64,000 nt of DNA from Nocardiopsis sinuspersici (GCA_008638415.1 VWVT01000002.1:186001-250000), one strand, 5' to 3'. Positions 18,858 to 29,999 are shown, counted from the stretch's first letter. Notes: generated from the letters alone by a model not told the origin. Made by a program: numbers and translations.

Positions 18858-19778
18858 GTGGGTGACGTGATCGAACTGCACGCCGGAGAGTACCGGGCGG
18901 GCATCGACCACACGGGGGCGGCTCTGCGGTCACTCACCTGGCGCGGCCGGGACGTGGTCTGGCCCTACGGCGCGGACGGCCCCACGGCCTTCCAGGGCCA
19001 GGTCCTGGCGCCGTGGCCCAACCGGGTGACCGAGAAGGGCTACCGGTTCGGCGGCGCCGAGTACCACCTCGAACCCAACGACCCGGCCACGGGCACGGCC
19101 ATCCACGGCCTGGTCCACGACCGGACGTGGTCGCCGGAGTCGGTGTCCGGGGACGCGGCCACCCTGCGCCTGGACTTCGAGGGCACGCCCGGCTTCCCCT
19201 TCCCCCTGGAGCTGTCCGTCACCCACCGGCTCACCGGGGACGGGCTGGAGGTCACCACCACCGCCCGCAACCGGGGCGGCTCGCCCGCGCCGTTCGGGCT
19301 GGGCTTCCACCCCTACCTGACCCTGGGCGAGCCCCTGTCGGCGCTGGCCGAGCGCGGCGAGCTCACGCTGGAGGTCACCGCGGGCGCACGCCAGCCGGTC
19401 GACGAGCAGATGCTGCCGTCGGGCGCACCCGTCCCGGTGGACGGCGGCCCGCTCGACTTCCGACCGCCGGGCCGCGGGCTCGGCGACACGGTCCTGGACA
19501 CCGCCTTCACCGCGCTGGAGCGCGACGGCGACGGACGCGCGTGGGTGCGTGCCAGCGGCCCGGAGCACCGGGTCTCGCTGTGGTGCGACTCCAGCTTCGG
19601 CTGGCTGCAACTGTTCAGCGCCGACACCCTCGGCGGGGCCGACCACCGGGCCCACCTGGCGGCCGAGCCGATGACCTGCCCGCCCAACGCGCTGGCGACC
19701 GGCACCGACCTGATCGTGCTCGCGCCGGGCGAGTCGACCGGGCACACGTTCGGCATCACGGCCGAGGCCCGGGGCTGA
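18858..19778 (+). CDS. aldose 1-epimerase (galactose mutarotase family)
   Basis: A 306-residue beta-sandwich protein. Conserved segments include GQVLAPWPNRV near residue 50, AIHGLVHDRTW with the catalytic-type histidine, and GLGFHPYLTL, the second histidine region. Such enzymes interconvert alpha and beta anomers of free hexoses. GTG 18858 is taken as start, with GTG 18867 possible. No sugar-catabolism gene is adjacent, so the physiological sugar is unclear. Confidence 0.9.
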   Translation: MGDVIELHAGEYRAGIDHTGAALRSLTWRGRDVVWPYGADGPTAFQGQVLAPWPNRVTEKGYRFGGAEYHLEPNDPATGTAIHGLVHDRTWSPESVSGDAATLRLDFEGTPGFPFPLELSVTHRLTGDGLEVTTTARNRGGSPAPFGLGFHPYLTLGEPLSALAERGELTLEVTAGARQPVDEQMLPSGAPVPVDGGPLDFRPPGRGLGDTVLDTAFTALERDGDGRAWVRASGPEHRVSLWCDSSFGWLQLFSADTLGGADHRAHLAAEPMTCPPNALATGTDLIVLAPGESTGHTFGITAEARG

Positions 19779-19799
19779 GCGCCGCCGGCCGGCCGCGCC

Positions 19800-20435
19800 T
19801 CATCCCGAGCCGGAGGGCTCGCGGCCCAGAACGTCGCTGAGCCGCTCCAGGTCCTCCACGGTGTCGATGTCCTCCGGGCTGGCGACGTCGTCACAGGCCA
19901 CGGGGGTGACCAGGTGCGAGTACGCCCGCAGGAACGGGCGCGCTCCCACGTCGTGCACGGCCATGGCGTAGACGGTCGACCAGTGCTCGCGTCCCAGCAG
20001 CACCGGGTTGCGCTGGTTGCCGTGGTAGGTGGCCACCGCGGCGCGGGCGCCCTGCTCGTGCGCGCGCACCAGGCGGCGCACCGCCTCGGGGGTGACCAGG
20101 GGCTGGTCGGCCAGCGCGATCAGCACGGCGTCCACCGTGCCGGGCAGTGCGTCGATCCCCGCGCGCACCGACGACCCCATACCGGTCCGCCAGTCGGGGT
20201 TGTGCACCGTGTGCGCGCCGTCGACCGGCGTGTCGGCCGCGCCCAGCACCACCATCGCGGGGGCGCATCCGCCCTCGGTCAGGATGCGCACGCCCCGGTC
20301 GACCAGGCGCTCACCGCCCACCTCGACCAGCGCCTTGGGGCGCCCGAGTCTGCTCCCCGCCCCCGCCGCCAGCAACAGGCCCGCCACCCGGCCGGCACGC
20401 TTCCACTCCCGGTCCTGCGCGTCCCCAGTACCCAT
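19800..20435 (-). CDS. MobA/MocA-like nucleotidyltransferase
   Basis: A 211-residue NTP-transferase fold protein. The N-terminal signature LLLAAGAGSRLGRPKALVEV and the metal-binding ALADQPLVTPEAVR match the MocA group, which adds CMP or GMP to molybdopterin. It precedes or follows xdhC on the same strand (125-base gap), supporting a role in maturing a molybdenum hydroxylase. No molybdenum-enzyme structural gene is in the window. Base specificity (CTP or GTP) cannot be decided from these motifs. Confidence 0.85.
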   Translation of the reverse strand: MGTGDAQDREWKRAGRVAGLLLAAGAGSRLGRPKALVEVGGERLVDRGVRILTEGGCAPAMVVLGAADTPVDGAHTVHNPDWRTGMGSSVRAGIDALPGTVDAVLIALADQPLVTPEAVRRLVRAHEQGARAAVATYHGNQRNPVLLGREHWSTVYAMAVHDVGARPFLRAYSHLVTPVACDDVASPEDIDTVEDLERLSDVLGREPSGSG

Positions 20436-20560
20436 GACGAGATGATGCCACGCGAGCGCGCTCCGGGTGGGCCGCCTGGCACAGCCGGTCCGGGCTCCTC
20501 ACGCGGCCCCCCTCCTTCCCCCGCGGTGACCAGGTGCTTCGACCCGGAACGGGTTTCGGT

Positions 20561-21721
20561 TCACTCTGCTGAGTGACCGAATCCGGCCGGAATGAGGGAC
20601 GCCTTCGGCGTGTCGTGGTGGATGCGTCCGCTGGTCTCGCGCAGCGCGCGGCCGCTGCCGCCCCACCGGTCGCGTACCAGCTCCGCGGCGATCGACACCG
20701 CCGTCTCCTCCGGGGTGCGCGCCCCCAGGTCCAGGCCGATCGGCGAGTGCAGGCGCTCCAGCGCCTCCTCCTCCACCCCCGCCTCGCGCAGCCGCTCCAG
20801 CCGGTCCTCGTGGGTGCGTCGCGACCCCATCGCGCCGATGTAGCCCGCGCGGGTTCCGAGGGCGGCCCTGAGCACCGGCACGTCGAACTTGGGATCGTGG
20901 GTGAGCACGCAGACGGCGGTGCGCTCGTCGATCTCGTCGGCGATCTCGTCCAGGAACACGTGCGGCCACTTGACCACCACCTCCTCGGCGGTGGGGAACC
21001 GCTTGGCGGTGGCGAACACCGGCCGGGCGTCGCACACCGTCACCCGGTAGCCCAGGTAGGTGCCGAGGTCGGCCACGGCCGCCGCGAAGTCGATCGCGCC
21101 GAACACCAGCATGCGCGGCGCGGGCGCGAACGACTGGACGAAGACCTCCAGCGCGTCGCCGCGCCGCTGCCCGTCGCTCCCGTAGCGCAGCAGGCCGGTG
21201 CTGCCCTGGGCGAGCATGCCCCGCGCGTCGTCGTCCAGCGCGTCGGCCAGCCGGTCGCTGCCCAGGTCGCCCTCGGCGTGGCCGGGCCAGATCACGCGGC
21301 GCCGCCCCACCCGGCCCTCGTCGGAGGGGTCGGAGACGATGGTGGCCACGGCGACGGGCTGATGCTCGTCGACGGCGCCGATCACCGAGCCGAGCTGGGC
21401 GTAGGTGGCCCTGCTGATCGGCTCGACGAACATGTGCAGGGTCCCGCCGCAGGTCAGCCCCACGCTGAAGGCGTCGTCGTCGCTGACCCCGTAGGTGCGG
21501 CGCACCGGCACGCCCGTGCGGATGACCTCCAGGGCCTCCTCGTAGACCGCGCCCTCCACGCAGCCGCCGGACACGCTTCCCACGACCTCGCCGGAGGCGC
21601 TGACCAGCATCGCCGCGCCGGCGTCGCGCGGTGCGCTCTTGTAGGTGTCGATCACCGTGGCCAGCGCGAACGTCTCGCCTGAGGCGTACAGGTCGGACAC
21701 GGCCGCTCGGATGTCGCGCAC
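20561..21721 (-). CDS. XdhC/CoxI-family molybdenum cofactor insertion protein
   Basis: A 386-residue protein with the XdhC N-terminal domain (ATVIDTYKSAPRDAGAAMLV, SGGCVEGAVYEEAL, TCGGTLHMFVEP) and C-terminal Rossmann domain (LVFGAIDFAAAVADLG...VTVCDARPVFAT, IGAMGSRRTHEDRLERL). XdhC binds sulfurated molybdenum cofactor and delivers it to xanthine dehydrogenase or CO dehydrogenase-type enzymes. The two cysteines in SGGC and TCGG are the likely cofactor contacts. The Rossmann glycine motif reads FGAIDF rather than GAGHVG. GTG start with GAAGAAGG upstream. Confidence 0.93.
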   Translation of the reverse strand: MRDIRAAVSDLYASGETFALATVIDTYKSAPRDAGAAMLVSASGEVVGSVSGGCVEGAVYEEALEVIRTGVPVRRTYGVSDDDAFSVGLTCGGTLHMFVEPISRATYAQLGSVIGAVDEHQPVAVATIVSDPSDEGRVGRRRVIWPGHAEGDLGSDRLADALDDDARGMLAQGSTGLLRYGSDGQRRGDALEVFVQSFAPAPRMLVFGAIDFAAAVADLGTYLGYRVTVCDARPVFATAKRFPTAEEVVVKWPHVFLDEIADEIDERTAVCVLTHDPKFDVPVLRAALGTRAGYIGAMGSRRTHEDRLERLREAGVEEEALERLHSPIGLDLGARTPEETAVSIAAELVRDRWGGSGRALRETSGRIHHDTPKASLIPAGFGHSAE

Positions 21722-21835
21722 GCGGTACCTTCTTCCACGTTCGGTCAGGTGGCTCCCAGTACCAAACTACGTGGCTCACGCAACACCGCGGGAGTCCCCG
21801 ATCCTCAAGAATCCGGCGCCTCCCTCGGGAGGTTC

Positions 21836-22318
21836 CTACGAGTATCCGGGCTCCTGGGCCTCGCCGCGGTCGTGCAGCAGTGCGCGGAACTCCGCCAGGC
21901 CGCGCCGGGCGAGTTCGCCGTCGGCGCTCTGGATGCCCATCACCGCCAGGGTCGTGCCGTCGGACAGGTCCACCGAGGGCCAGGGCTCACCGGTCGGCAT
22001 CCGGATGTCCACCACCTCGGCCCACGACAGCACGTGGGTGCGGATGCTGTTGACCACCGTCACACCCTCCTCGGCGGCCACCAGCCGGGGCCGGGCGAGC
22101 AGGTGCAGCGCGGCGGCGATGACCAGGCCCGTGCCCACCATCAGGAACCGGTCCATCGGCCCCCACTCCCCCGGCATGATCACGGCGAGCACCGTCAGGG
22201 TGGCCACGATCAGCAGGGCCAGGCCGTAGGCGACCCACCGCACCGACCGGGGCCGCCACGTCCTGGGCAGGACCGGCCGCTTCGACGCCTCGTCCACGGG
22301 CTCTTCCCTCGTCCGCAC
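21836..22318 (-). CDS. membrane PH-domain-like protein
   Basis: A 160-residue protein with two membrane helices near residues 28-48 and 58-75 followed by a bacterial PH-like domain (EEGVTVVNSIRTHVLSWAEV is typical of this group). It is the last gene of the leftward rib operon, as in Streptomyces relatives where a similar protein follows ribH. GTG start with AGGAGTGGAG upstream. Function unknown; I infer only co-expression with riboflavin genes. Confidence 0.82.
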   Translation of the reverse strand: MRTREEPVDEASKRPVLPRTWRPRSVRWVAYGLALLIVATLTVLAVIMPGEWGPMDRFLMVGTGLVIAAALHLLARPRLVAAEEGVTVVNSIRTHVLSWAEVVDIRMPTGEPWPSVDLSDGTTLAVMGIQSADGELARRGLAEFRALLHDRGEAQEPGYS

Positions 22319-22401
22319 CGACTACTCCACTCCTGACCGGCCCGTGTGGCCGGGCGACCGCCCGACCACCGGGAACACCGTTTCCGCGCGACCCGGTCCG
22401 G

Positions 22402-22875
22402 TCAGCGGCGCAGACCGCGCAGGACCACCGCCGTGTCCAGGGCGGCCAGCGCGGCCTCGGCGCCCTTGTTCTCGGCGCTCCCCGGCAGGCCGGCGCGGTC
22501 ACGCGCCTGCTCCAGGGTGTCACAGGTGAGCACGCCGTTACCGACGGGGGTGGAGTGACGCAGGGCCACCTCGGTCAGGCCGTGGGTGACCGACTGGCAC
22601 ACGTAGTCGAAATGGGGCGTGCCGCCCCGGATGACCGCGCCCAGGGCGATCACGGCGTCGTGCTGCCGGGCCAGCTCCTGGGCGACCACGGGGATCTCGA
22701 CCGCCCCGGCGACCTCCACCACGGCGGGTTCGACCACCCCCGAGGCCTTCACCACGTCCAGGGCGTTGGCGAGCATCGGCTGGACGAGGGAGGCGTTCCA
22801 GCGGGTCACGACGATGCCCACCGACATCCCCGAGGCGTCCACGGCCTGCTCGTCCGGACGTCCTTCACCACTCAT
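22402..22875 (-). CDS. ribH: 6,7-dimethyl-8-ribityllumazine synthase
   Basis: A 157-residue lumazine synthase, which condenses the RibB product with the ribitylamino-pyrimidine to give the riboflavin precursor. Signature segments are VVTRWNASLV, GAVEIPVVAQELA, ALGAVIRGGTPHFDYV and the histidine-containing HGLTEVALRHSTPVGNGVLT. Length is normal for an icosahedral or pentameric RibH. Third gene of the operon ribE-ribAB-ribH. Confidence 0.96.
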   Translation of the reverse strand: MSGEGRPDEQAVDASGMSVGIVVTRWNASLVQPMLANALDVVKASGVVEPAVVEVAGAVEIPVVAQELARQHDAVIALGAVIRGGTPHFDYVCQSVTHGLTEVALRHSTPVGNGVLTCDTLEQARDRAGLPGSAENKGAEAALAALDTAVVLRGLRR

Positions 22876-22953
22876 GGGTCCTGCTTTCTGTCTGTGCCGC
22901 GGAGGGGCCGACCGGGCCGCCCCGCGGGGTCCCGCCGGTTCCGGGGACCGGTC

Positions 22954-24243
<1,290 letters not shown>

Positions 24244-24340
24244 TGCCGCTCCCTGGGGTGACTCGTGGGTGGAGATGGTGTGCCGGGTGGCGGCCCGCCC
24301 GCGCGGGTCCGCCCCCTGGTGCCGTGTGCCGGGTCGGGGC

Positions 24341-24967
24341 TCACGCCCGTGGACGGGCCGAAGCCACGGCGGTGATGCGCTCGACGTACTTGGCGATGAC
24401 GTCCACCTCGATGTTCACGGTGGTTCCGGCGGTGAGGCCCCCCAGGGTGGTGGCCCGCAGGGTCTCGGGGATCAGGCTGACCTCGAAGAACTCCTCCCGC
24501 GCTCCGGGGTCGCTGACCGCGGAGACGGTGAGGCTGGTGCCGTCGACGGTGACGGAGCCCTTCTCGACCACGTACGGGGAGAGGTGGGCTGACAGCCCGA
24601 AGCGCAGAACGTCCCAGTTGTCGCCGGGATTCCGGGAGAGCAGGCAGGCGGTGCCGTCGACGTGGCCCTGGACGATGTGGCCGCCGAGGCGGCCGTCCAC
24701 GCGGGCGGCGCGTTCGAGGTTGACCGGGGAGCCGACGGTGAGCGAGCCGAGGCTGGAGCGGTCCACCGACTCCTTCATCACGTCGGCGGTGAAGGTGTCC
24801 CCGTCGCGGCCGACGACGGTCAGGCACACGCCGTTGACCGCGATGGAGTCGCCGTGGCCGACGTCGGAGCTGACCAGGGGTCCGCGCACGGTCAGGAGCA
24901 GGGCTTGGCCGCCCGCTGGTTCGATGGAGACGATCTCGCCGAGTTCTTCCACGATTCCGGTGAACAC
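24341..24967 (-). CDS. ribE: riboflavin synthase alpha chain
   Basis: A 208-residue enzyme with two lumazine-binding repeats: the first starts [12 protein letters not shown] with [14 protein letters not shown], the second [11 protein letters not shown] with [15 protein letters not shown]. It dismutates two lumazines to riboflavin as a trimer. GTG start with a purine-rich ribosome site. First gene after the FMN riboswitch, about 110 bases downstream of it. Confidence 0.97.
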   Translation of the reverse strand: MFTGIVEELGEIVSIEPAGGQALLLTVRGPLVSSDVGHGDSIAVNGVCLTVVGRDGDTFTADVMKESVDRSSLGSLTVGSPVNLERAARVDGRLGGHIVQGHVDGTACLLSRNPGDNWDVLRFGLSAHLSPYVVEKGSVTVDGTSLTVSAVSDPGAREEFFEVSLIPETLRATTLGGLTAGTTVNIEVDVIAKYVERITAVASARPRA

Positions 24968-25074
24968 GCCCTTGCCTTCCTTCGCCTGGTCGGCTCCGGG
25001 GCGTCAGGGGTGTGGAACGGGTCCACGGCAAGGCGGCACCGGCTCTACCGCGCGCGAGGGGCGCTGCGACAGGC

Positions 25075-25225
25075 GGACCGTCCCGACACGTACTGCCTCC
25101 CATCCGGACTTTCACCGTCGGTACCGGAATCTCACCGGTTCAACCGGCCGATGGATTCGGCCGGGTCGCGGACTGTCACCGCCGGTTCGGAATTACACCG
25201 ACCCCGGAGCACGTGTTTGACTGTT
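25075..25225 (-). promoter_or_regulatory. FMN riboswitch (RFN element)
   Basis: Read on the minus strand, the conserved blocks occur in order: GGTCGGTGTAATTCCGAACC, CCGGCGGTGACAGTCC, a variable arm, then GGTGAGATTCCGGTACCG, GACGGTGAAAGTCCGGATGG and GGAGGCAGTACG. This is the RFN fold, which binds FMN and lowers expression of the downstream ribE-ribAB-ribH genes. A possible -10 (TAGGAT, complement of 25241-25246) lies just upstream. Confidence 0.95.
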
Positions 25226-25286
25226 GTCTCAACGATTCGGATCCTAACCCCTCGTCAGCCGGAACACATAGCCCGTGTGACACGAA

Positions 25287-26429
25287 TCATCCGCGTTCGC
25301 CCCTGTCAGAGGGATCTGCGGAGGTGTCGGACGACGTGTCGGCGGAGGCGTCTTCGGGTGTGTCACCGGTGGCGCGGTCACCGTCTCCCACGGGTCCGCG
25401 GGCGGAGTCGCCGGCCGGATCCGGGGGTCCGGGCCGCTCGGCCAGGCCGCTGCGCACGAACATCTCCGGGGCGAGGTAGGAGGCCCAGAAGGCGATCCCG
25501 GCGTAGGCGAGGAAGGCCGCGGCGGACGCGGCCGGACCGGACAGTTCGCCGAAGAGCACGTCGACGACCACCTGGACGAGCACGATCACCGAGATGCCGA
25601 GGACGAAGCGGGCGGCCCGTGAGACGAGGGTGCCCCGGGCGCTGTACCAGCCGCGTCCGGCGAGCAGGGTGAAGCCGCAGAGCCCGCCGAGCAGGGTGCC
25701 CGAGGCGGTGTACAGGCCGGTGAGGGTCTCCCCGGCCGGGTCGGTGGGGATGGCGCCGGTCCACGCGACGGGAGCCGTCCAGCCGTCGCGCACCAGCAGC
25801 TGCCACAGGGTCGCGGCCACGCAGGGCAGCAGGGTGAGGGCGAGGGCACAGCCCACCCAGCGGGCCGTGCTCAGCCCCAGCCACCAGGCGGTGATCCGCT
25901 CCTCCCAGCGCAGGGCCGCCCACAGCACGAGCGCGCCCAGCAGCAGGCCGGCCAGGACGTCGCTGATGAAGTGCGCGCCCAGGTAGACCCGCGAGAGGGC
26001 GACGAGCGCGATGACGGCGGCGGCCGCCCACAGCACGGCACGGCGGCCGGAGCGCAGACCGAGGTAGCCCCAGGCGACCATGGCGCCCTGGGCGTGCCCG
26101 GAGGGGACGCCGAAGCTGCCATGGCTCACGTGGGCCTTGATCCGGGCGTCGAACCAGGAGGGGCGCGCACCGTAGAGCACCGACTTGAACAGGTAGTTCA
26201 GCACGCTGGAGGAGGCGACCACGACGAAGAGCCGGACGCCCAGCCCCGGGCTGAGGCACCAGAAGACCAGGGTGAGCCCGACGATGACGACGGCGTGGGA
26301 GCCGAGATGGGTGACCGCCCCCAGCGGATAGGCGAGCCAGTCCCCCAGCCCCTGGAGCCACAGGACGGGAGTGGCCTCCGCCTCCCACAGCACGTCCGCG
26401 ACCCCCTGCTCGGCCGTCCGATCGTTCAA
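25287..26429 (-). CDS. PAP2-family membrane phosphatase
   Basis: A 380-residue polytopic protein with the three PAP2 motifs: KSVLYGARP, PSGHAQG and SRVYLGAHFISD, which carry the catalytic histidines of lipid phosphatases. These fall in the first half; the second half has four to five more membrane helices and an acidic, Asp/Thr-rich C-terminal tail. Likely substrates are membrane lipid phosphates such as undecaprenyl or phosphatidate types. TTG start with GAGGAG nine bases upstream. The stop codon is about 60 bases before the rib operon leader. Confidence 0.9.
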   Translation of the reverse strand: MNDRTAEQGVADVLWEAEATPVLWLQGLGDWLAYPLGAVTHLGSHAVVIVGLTLVFWCLSPGLGVRLFVVVASSSVLNYLFKSVLYGARPSWFDARIKAHVSHGSFGVPSGHAQGAMVAWGYLGLRSGRRAVLWAAAAVIALVALSRVYLGAHFISDVLAGLLLGALVLWAALRWEERITAWWLGLSTARWVGCALALTLLPCVAATLWQLLVRDGWTAPVAWTGAIPTDPAGETLTGLYTASGTLLGGLCGFTLLAGRGWYSARGTLVSRAARFVLGISVIVLVQVVVDVLFGELSGPAASAAAFLAYAGIAFWASYLAPEMFVRSGLAERPGPPDPAGDSARGPVGDGDRATGDTPEDASADTSSDTSADPSDRGERG

Positions 26430-26670
26430 CGCGTACTCCTCACGGGTCCGCGCCTGGCAACGCGCTCACGCCGCGCCGCTCCCCCGCACGCGTGGACGCG
26501 GAGGGGAAGACGGAGCCGCGACCAAGCGAAATCAACGACTACGAGTCGCACAGCCTAGGGCCGTGGGCCGCCCGCGTGCCACCCGCGCACGGGCCGTGTC
26601 GGGATCGTTGCGCACGGGCGGACCGGGAGGCGGAGGCGGGCCGGCCGGGTCTGCCGGGTTCCGACCGGGG

Positions 26671-27342
26671 TCACTTCCGTCCGGAGGCCTCCGCGGCCAG
26701 GGAGCGCAGGGACTCGACGGCCCCCGCCGGGTCCTGGGCCCCGTAGACGGCCGAACCGGCGACGAAGACGTCGGCCCCGGCCTCGGCCGCGCGCTCGATG
26801 GTCTCGGCGCTGACACCGCCGTCGACCTGGAGCCAGACGGAGGCGTCGCGGCTGTCGAGGAGCTCGCGCGCCCTGCGGATCTTGGGCAGGACCATGTCGA
26901 GGAACTTCTGGCCGCCGAACCCGGGTTCGACGGTCATGAGCAGGAGCATGTCCATCTCGCCGATGAGGTCGGCGTAGGGCTCGACCGCCTCGCCGGGGTT
27001 GAGGGCCAGGCCCGCGCGGGCGCCGAGGCGGCGGATCTCACGCAGGGTGCGCACGGGGGCGCCGGCGGCCTTGGCGTGGATGGTGACGCTGCCCGCGCCC
27101 GCCTCGGCGTAGGCCGGGGCCCACCGGTCGGGCTCCTCGATCATCAGGTGACAGTCCAGCGGGGTGTCGGTCGCCTTGAGCAGGGACTCGACGACGGGCA
27201 GTCCCAGGGTCAGGTTGGGGACGAAGTGGTTGTCCATCACGTCGACGTGGAGCCAGTCGGCGGACGGGGACACGGCGGCCGCTTCGTCGGCGAGGTGCGC
27301 GAAGTCGGCGTTCAGGATGCTGGGTGAGATCTGGATGGTCAC
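26671..27342 (-). CDS. rpe: ribulose-phosphate 3-epimerase
   Basis: A 223-residue TIM-barrel enzyme interconverting ribulose 5-phosphate and xylulose 5-phosphate in the pentose phosphate pathway. Conserved segments: [30 protein letters not shown] with metal ligands, [25 protein letters not shown] and [19 protein letters not shown]. The frame stays open upstream, but the GTG coding VTIQISPS fits the family start. There is no ribosome site there; TACACT lies seven bases upstream as a likely -10, so the message may be leaderless. Confidence 0.96.
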   Translation of the reverse strand: MTIQISPSILNADFAHLADEAAAVSPSADWLHVDVMDNHFVPNLTLGLPVVESLLKATDTPLDCHLMIEEPDRWAPAYAEAGAGSVTIHAKAAGAPVRTLREIRRLGARAGLALNPGEAVEPYADLIGEMDMLLLMTVEPGFGGQKFLDMVLPKIRRARELLDSRDASVWLQVDGGVSAETIERAAEAGADVFVAGSAVYGAQDPAGAVESLRSLAAEASGRK

Positions 27343-27348
27343 GCGTGC

Positions 27349-27434
27349 AGTGTAACCACGCGGCTCCGAACTGCGTGTACGCGGTCGGACGGGGTCCGTC
27401 CGTTCCTTTCCCACGAAACGAACAGAACGTTCGT
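27349..27434 (-). promoter_or_regulatory. rpe promoter region with a GAAC/GTTC palindrome
   Basis: TACACT (complement of 27349-27354) is a plausible -10 that would start transcription at or next to the rpe GTG. Further upstream ACGAAC-N5-GTTCGT (27418-27434) is a perfect inverted repeat; it resembles a LexA half-site pair but with five instead of four central bases, so its regulator is uncertain. Confidence 0.4.
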
Positions 27435-27509
27435 CCGGCACCTTTACGGCGTAGATTCACCAGGTTTCCCGGGGACGCGGACCGGGGGCACGGACCGGGG
27501 TCCGGGCGC

Positions 27510-28979
27510 TCAGGCCTCCCCGCCCCTGCGGAACAGCGCCAGGAACATCGCGTCGGTCCCGTGGACGTGCGGCCAGAACTGGGCGTACCTCCCCTCGGGG
27601 CCTGCCGCGAGGTCGGGGACCTCGTCCAGGTGGTCGGCGGCGCGCAGCAGCGTGAGGTCGTCTCGCTCGGAGAGGACTCCGCGAACGATCGCGTCGGTCT
27701 CGTCCAGGTGCGGCGAGCACGTCACGTAGGCGACCACCCCGCCGGGACGGACGGCGTCGGCGGCGCTGTTCAGCAGGGCGTGCTGTAGGGGCGACAGGTC
27801 GGCGGCCGAGGACTCGGTGCGCCGCCAGCGCGACTCCGGACGGCGGCGCAGCGCGCCCAGACCGGTGCACGGGGCGTCCACCAGCACCCGGTCGAAGGCC
27901 CCCGGGCTCCAGGCGGGCGCGGTGCCGTCGGCGACCACGACCCGTCCCGCGTCGCGCGGGGCACGGCGTACCGACCTGGCCACCAGGCCCGCGCGCGCGG
28001 GCTGCACCTCGGCGGCCAGCAGGCGGGCGTCGCGCTGTCCCGCCAGGGACGCCAGCAGGGCGGCCTTGCCGCCCGGACCGGCGCACATGTCCAGCCAGCG
28101 GGCGTCGTCACCGCGGACGTCGACCCTGGTCAGGGCCAGGGCGACCAGTTGGCTGGCCTCGTCCTGGACCGCGGCGCGGTTCTGGTGCACCTCGCGGATC
28201 GAGGCGGGATCGCCCTCGGGCAGGTAGGCGGCGAACGGCGAGTAGCGGGCCTCCTCGGCACCGGCGGCCACCAGGTCGGCGACGGTGGCGCGGCCCGGCT
28301 TGGCCACGAGGGTGACCCGGGGGCGCTCGTTGTGCGCGGCGAGCAGGTGCTCGGTCCTGACCAGGCCGTCCTTGGACCTCTCCCCCAGCGCCCGGGCCAG
28401 CTCCTTGACCACCCAGCGCGGGTGGCTGTGCACGACCGACAGGTACCCGCTGGGGTCGACGGCGCGGTCGGGGGCGACCACGGACATCCACGCGTCCAGG
28501 TCACGGGCGGACACCTTGCGCAGGACCGCGTTGACGAACCGGCCGCGGTGGTGGCCGACGACCCTGCGGGCCAGGTCCACGGTCGCGCTGACGGCGGCGT
28601 GCGGCGGGATCTTGGTGGACAGCAGCTGGTGGGCGCCCAGGCGCAGCAGCGGCAGCACCTCGACGTCCACGGAGGAGAGCGTGCGGTCCACGCAGCGCTC
28701 CAGGACGGCGTCGTAGGAGCCCTGGAGGCGCAGGGTCCCGTAGGTCAGCTCGGTGGCCAGCGCGGCGTCGCGGCCGCTGATGCCGCGCTCGCCGAGCAGG
28801 GAGGGCAGCAGCAGGTTGGCGTAGGCGTCGCGCTGGTCGACCGCGCGCAGCACGTCGTAGGCGACCCGGCGCGCGGGATCGCGGGGCGCGGGCGGCGGTC
28901 CGGACCTGCCCTGGCCGCCCTGGCCGGGCCTGCCGCCCCTGCGAGGGTGGCGGTACGGGGATCGGGACTGCTCGCTCAA
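27510..28979 (-). CDS. rsmB: 16S rRNA (cytosine-5) methyltransferase RsmB-like
   Basis: A 489-residue protein with a 30-residue basic Gly/Arg tail, a NusB-like RNA-binding domain (RVAYDVLRAVDQRDAYANLL, ELTYGTLR) and a C-terminal methyltransferase domain. Motif I is DMCAGPGGKAALLASLAG, motif IV VDAPCTGLGALRRRPE and motif VI YVTCSPHLDETD, giving the two-cysteine mechanism of m5C RNA methyltransferases. TTG start with GAGG eight bases upstream. Directly downstream of fmt, the usual fmt-rsmB order. Confidence 0.95.
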   Translation of the reverse strand: MSEQSRSPYRHPRRGGRPGQGGQGRSGPPPAPRDPARRVAYDVLRAVDQRDAYANLLLPSLLGERGISGRDAALATELTYGTLRLQGSYDAVLERCVDRTLSSVDVEVLPLLRLGAHQLLSTKIPPHAAVSATVDLARRVVGHHRGRFVNAVLRKVSARDLDAWMSVVAPDRAVDPSGYLSVVHSHPRWVVKELARALGERSKDGLVRTEHLLAAHNERPRVTLVAKPGRATVADLVAAGAEEARYSPFAAYLPEGDPASIREVHQNRAAVQDEASQLVALALTRVDVRGDDARWLDMCAGPGGKAALLASLAGQRDARLLAAEVQPARAGLVARSVRRAPRDAGRVVVADGTAPAWSPGAFDRVLVDAPCTGLGALRRRPESRWRRTESSAADLSPLQHALLNSAADAVRPGGVVAYVTCSPHLDETDAIVRGVLSERDDLTLLRAADHLDEVPDLAAGPEGRYAQFWPHVHGTDAMFLALFRRGGEA

Positions 28980-29063
28980 CGTGTGTGCCTCAACAAACCG
29001 GGGACGGGGCCTGGGTCGTGTTCCCTGGCGGGCTTCGGCCCGCCAGGTCGAGACTACGGCAGC

Positions 29064-29999
29064 TCAGCGGCCCAGGCGGTCGTCTTCGGTGGGACGCACG
29101 CCACGTGCCCAGTCGACCGCGGCCATGGCGCGCTTGCCCTGGGGCTGCACCTCGCCCAGGGCGACCGGATGGGTGCTGGTGCCGACGACGACGCGCTTCT
29201 TGTCGACGTGCAGCTGGCCGGGGTCGAGCGCCGGGGTGTCGGCGTCGGGGAGGGGGGTGAGGGGGCCGACCTTGAGGCGGCCGCCGCGGAAGGTGGTCCA
29301 GGCGCCGGGCGCGGGGGTGCAGGCCCGGGCCACCCTGTCCACGCGCAGGGCGGGGGCGGTGAAGTCGAGTTCGGCGTCCTCGGGGGTGAGCTTGGCGGCG
29401 TAGGAGACGCCGTCGGCGGGCTGCTCGACGGGGCTGAGCCGCCCGGCGGCGATGCCGTCGAGGGTGCGCACGAGGAGCTCGGCGCCGGAGACCGAGAGCC
29501 GTTCGAGGAGTTCACCGCTGGTGTCGGTGGGGCGCACGTTCTCGGTGAGGGTTCCGTAGACCGGCCCGGCGTCGAGCTCCTTGACGATCTGGAAGGTGGA
29601 GGCTCCGGTGATGTCGTCGCCGTGCAGGATCGCGTGCTGCACCGGCGCGGCGCCGCGCCAGGCGGGCAGCAGGGAGAAGTGCAGGTTGACCCAGCCGTGG
29701 CTGGGGACGTCGAGCGCGGACTGCGGCAGGAGGGCGCCGTAGGCGACGACGGGACAGCAGTCGGGGGCGATCTCGGCGAGGCGCTCCAGGAACTCGGGGT
29801 CGCCCGCCTTGGCGGGCTTGAGGACCTCGATGCCCTCGCCGGCGGCGAGTTCGCCGACCGGGCTGGCGGAGACCCTCCGGCCGCGTCCGGAGCGGGAGTC
29901 GGGACGGGTGACCACGGCGGCGACCTCGTGGTCGGAGTCGAGCAGCGCCCGCAGAGACGGCACCGCCACCTGTGGTGTTCCGGCGAAGACGAGCTTCAT
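29064..29999 (-). CDS. fmt: methionyl-tRNA formyltransferase
   Basis: A 311-residue enzyme that formylates initiator Met-tRNA with 10-formyl-[23 protein letters not shown] begins the protein; the catalytic region [20 protein letters not shown] and the downstream DAGPVYG match the family, followed by the C-terminal OB-like domain. ATG 29999 has GGGGAT upstream; the frame continuing past it is not conserved. Divergent from priA across a 241-base spacer. Confidence 0.96.
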   Translation of the reverse strand: MKLVFAGTPQVAVPSLRALLDSDHEVAAVVTRPDSRSGRGRRVSASPVGELAAGEGIEVLKPAKAGDPEFLERLAEIAPDCCPVVAYGALLPQSALDVPSHGWVNLHFSLLPAWRGAAPVQHAILHGDDITGASTFQIVKELDAGPVYGTLTENVRPTDTSGELLERLSVSGAELLVRTLDGIAAGRLSPVEQPADGVSYAAKLTPEDAELDFTAPALRVDRVARACTPAPGAWTTFRGGRLKVGPLTPLPDADTPALDPGQLHVDKKRVVVGTSTHPVALGEVQPQGKRAMAAVDWARGVRPTEDDRLGR

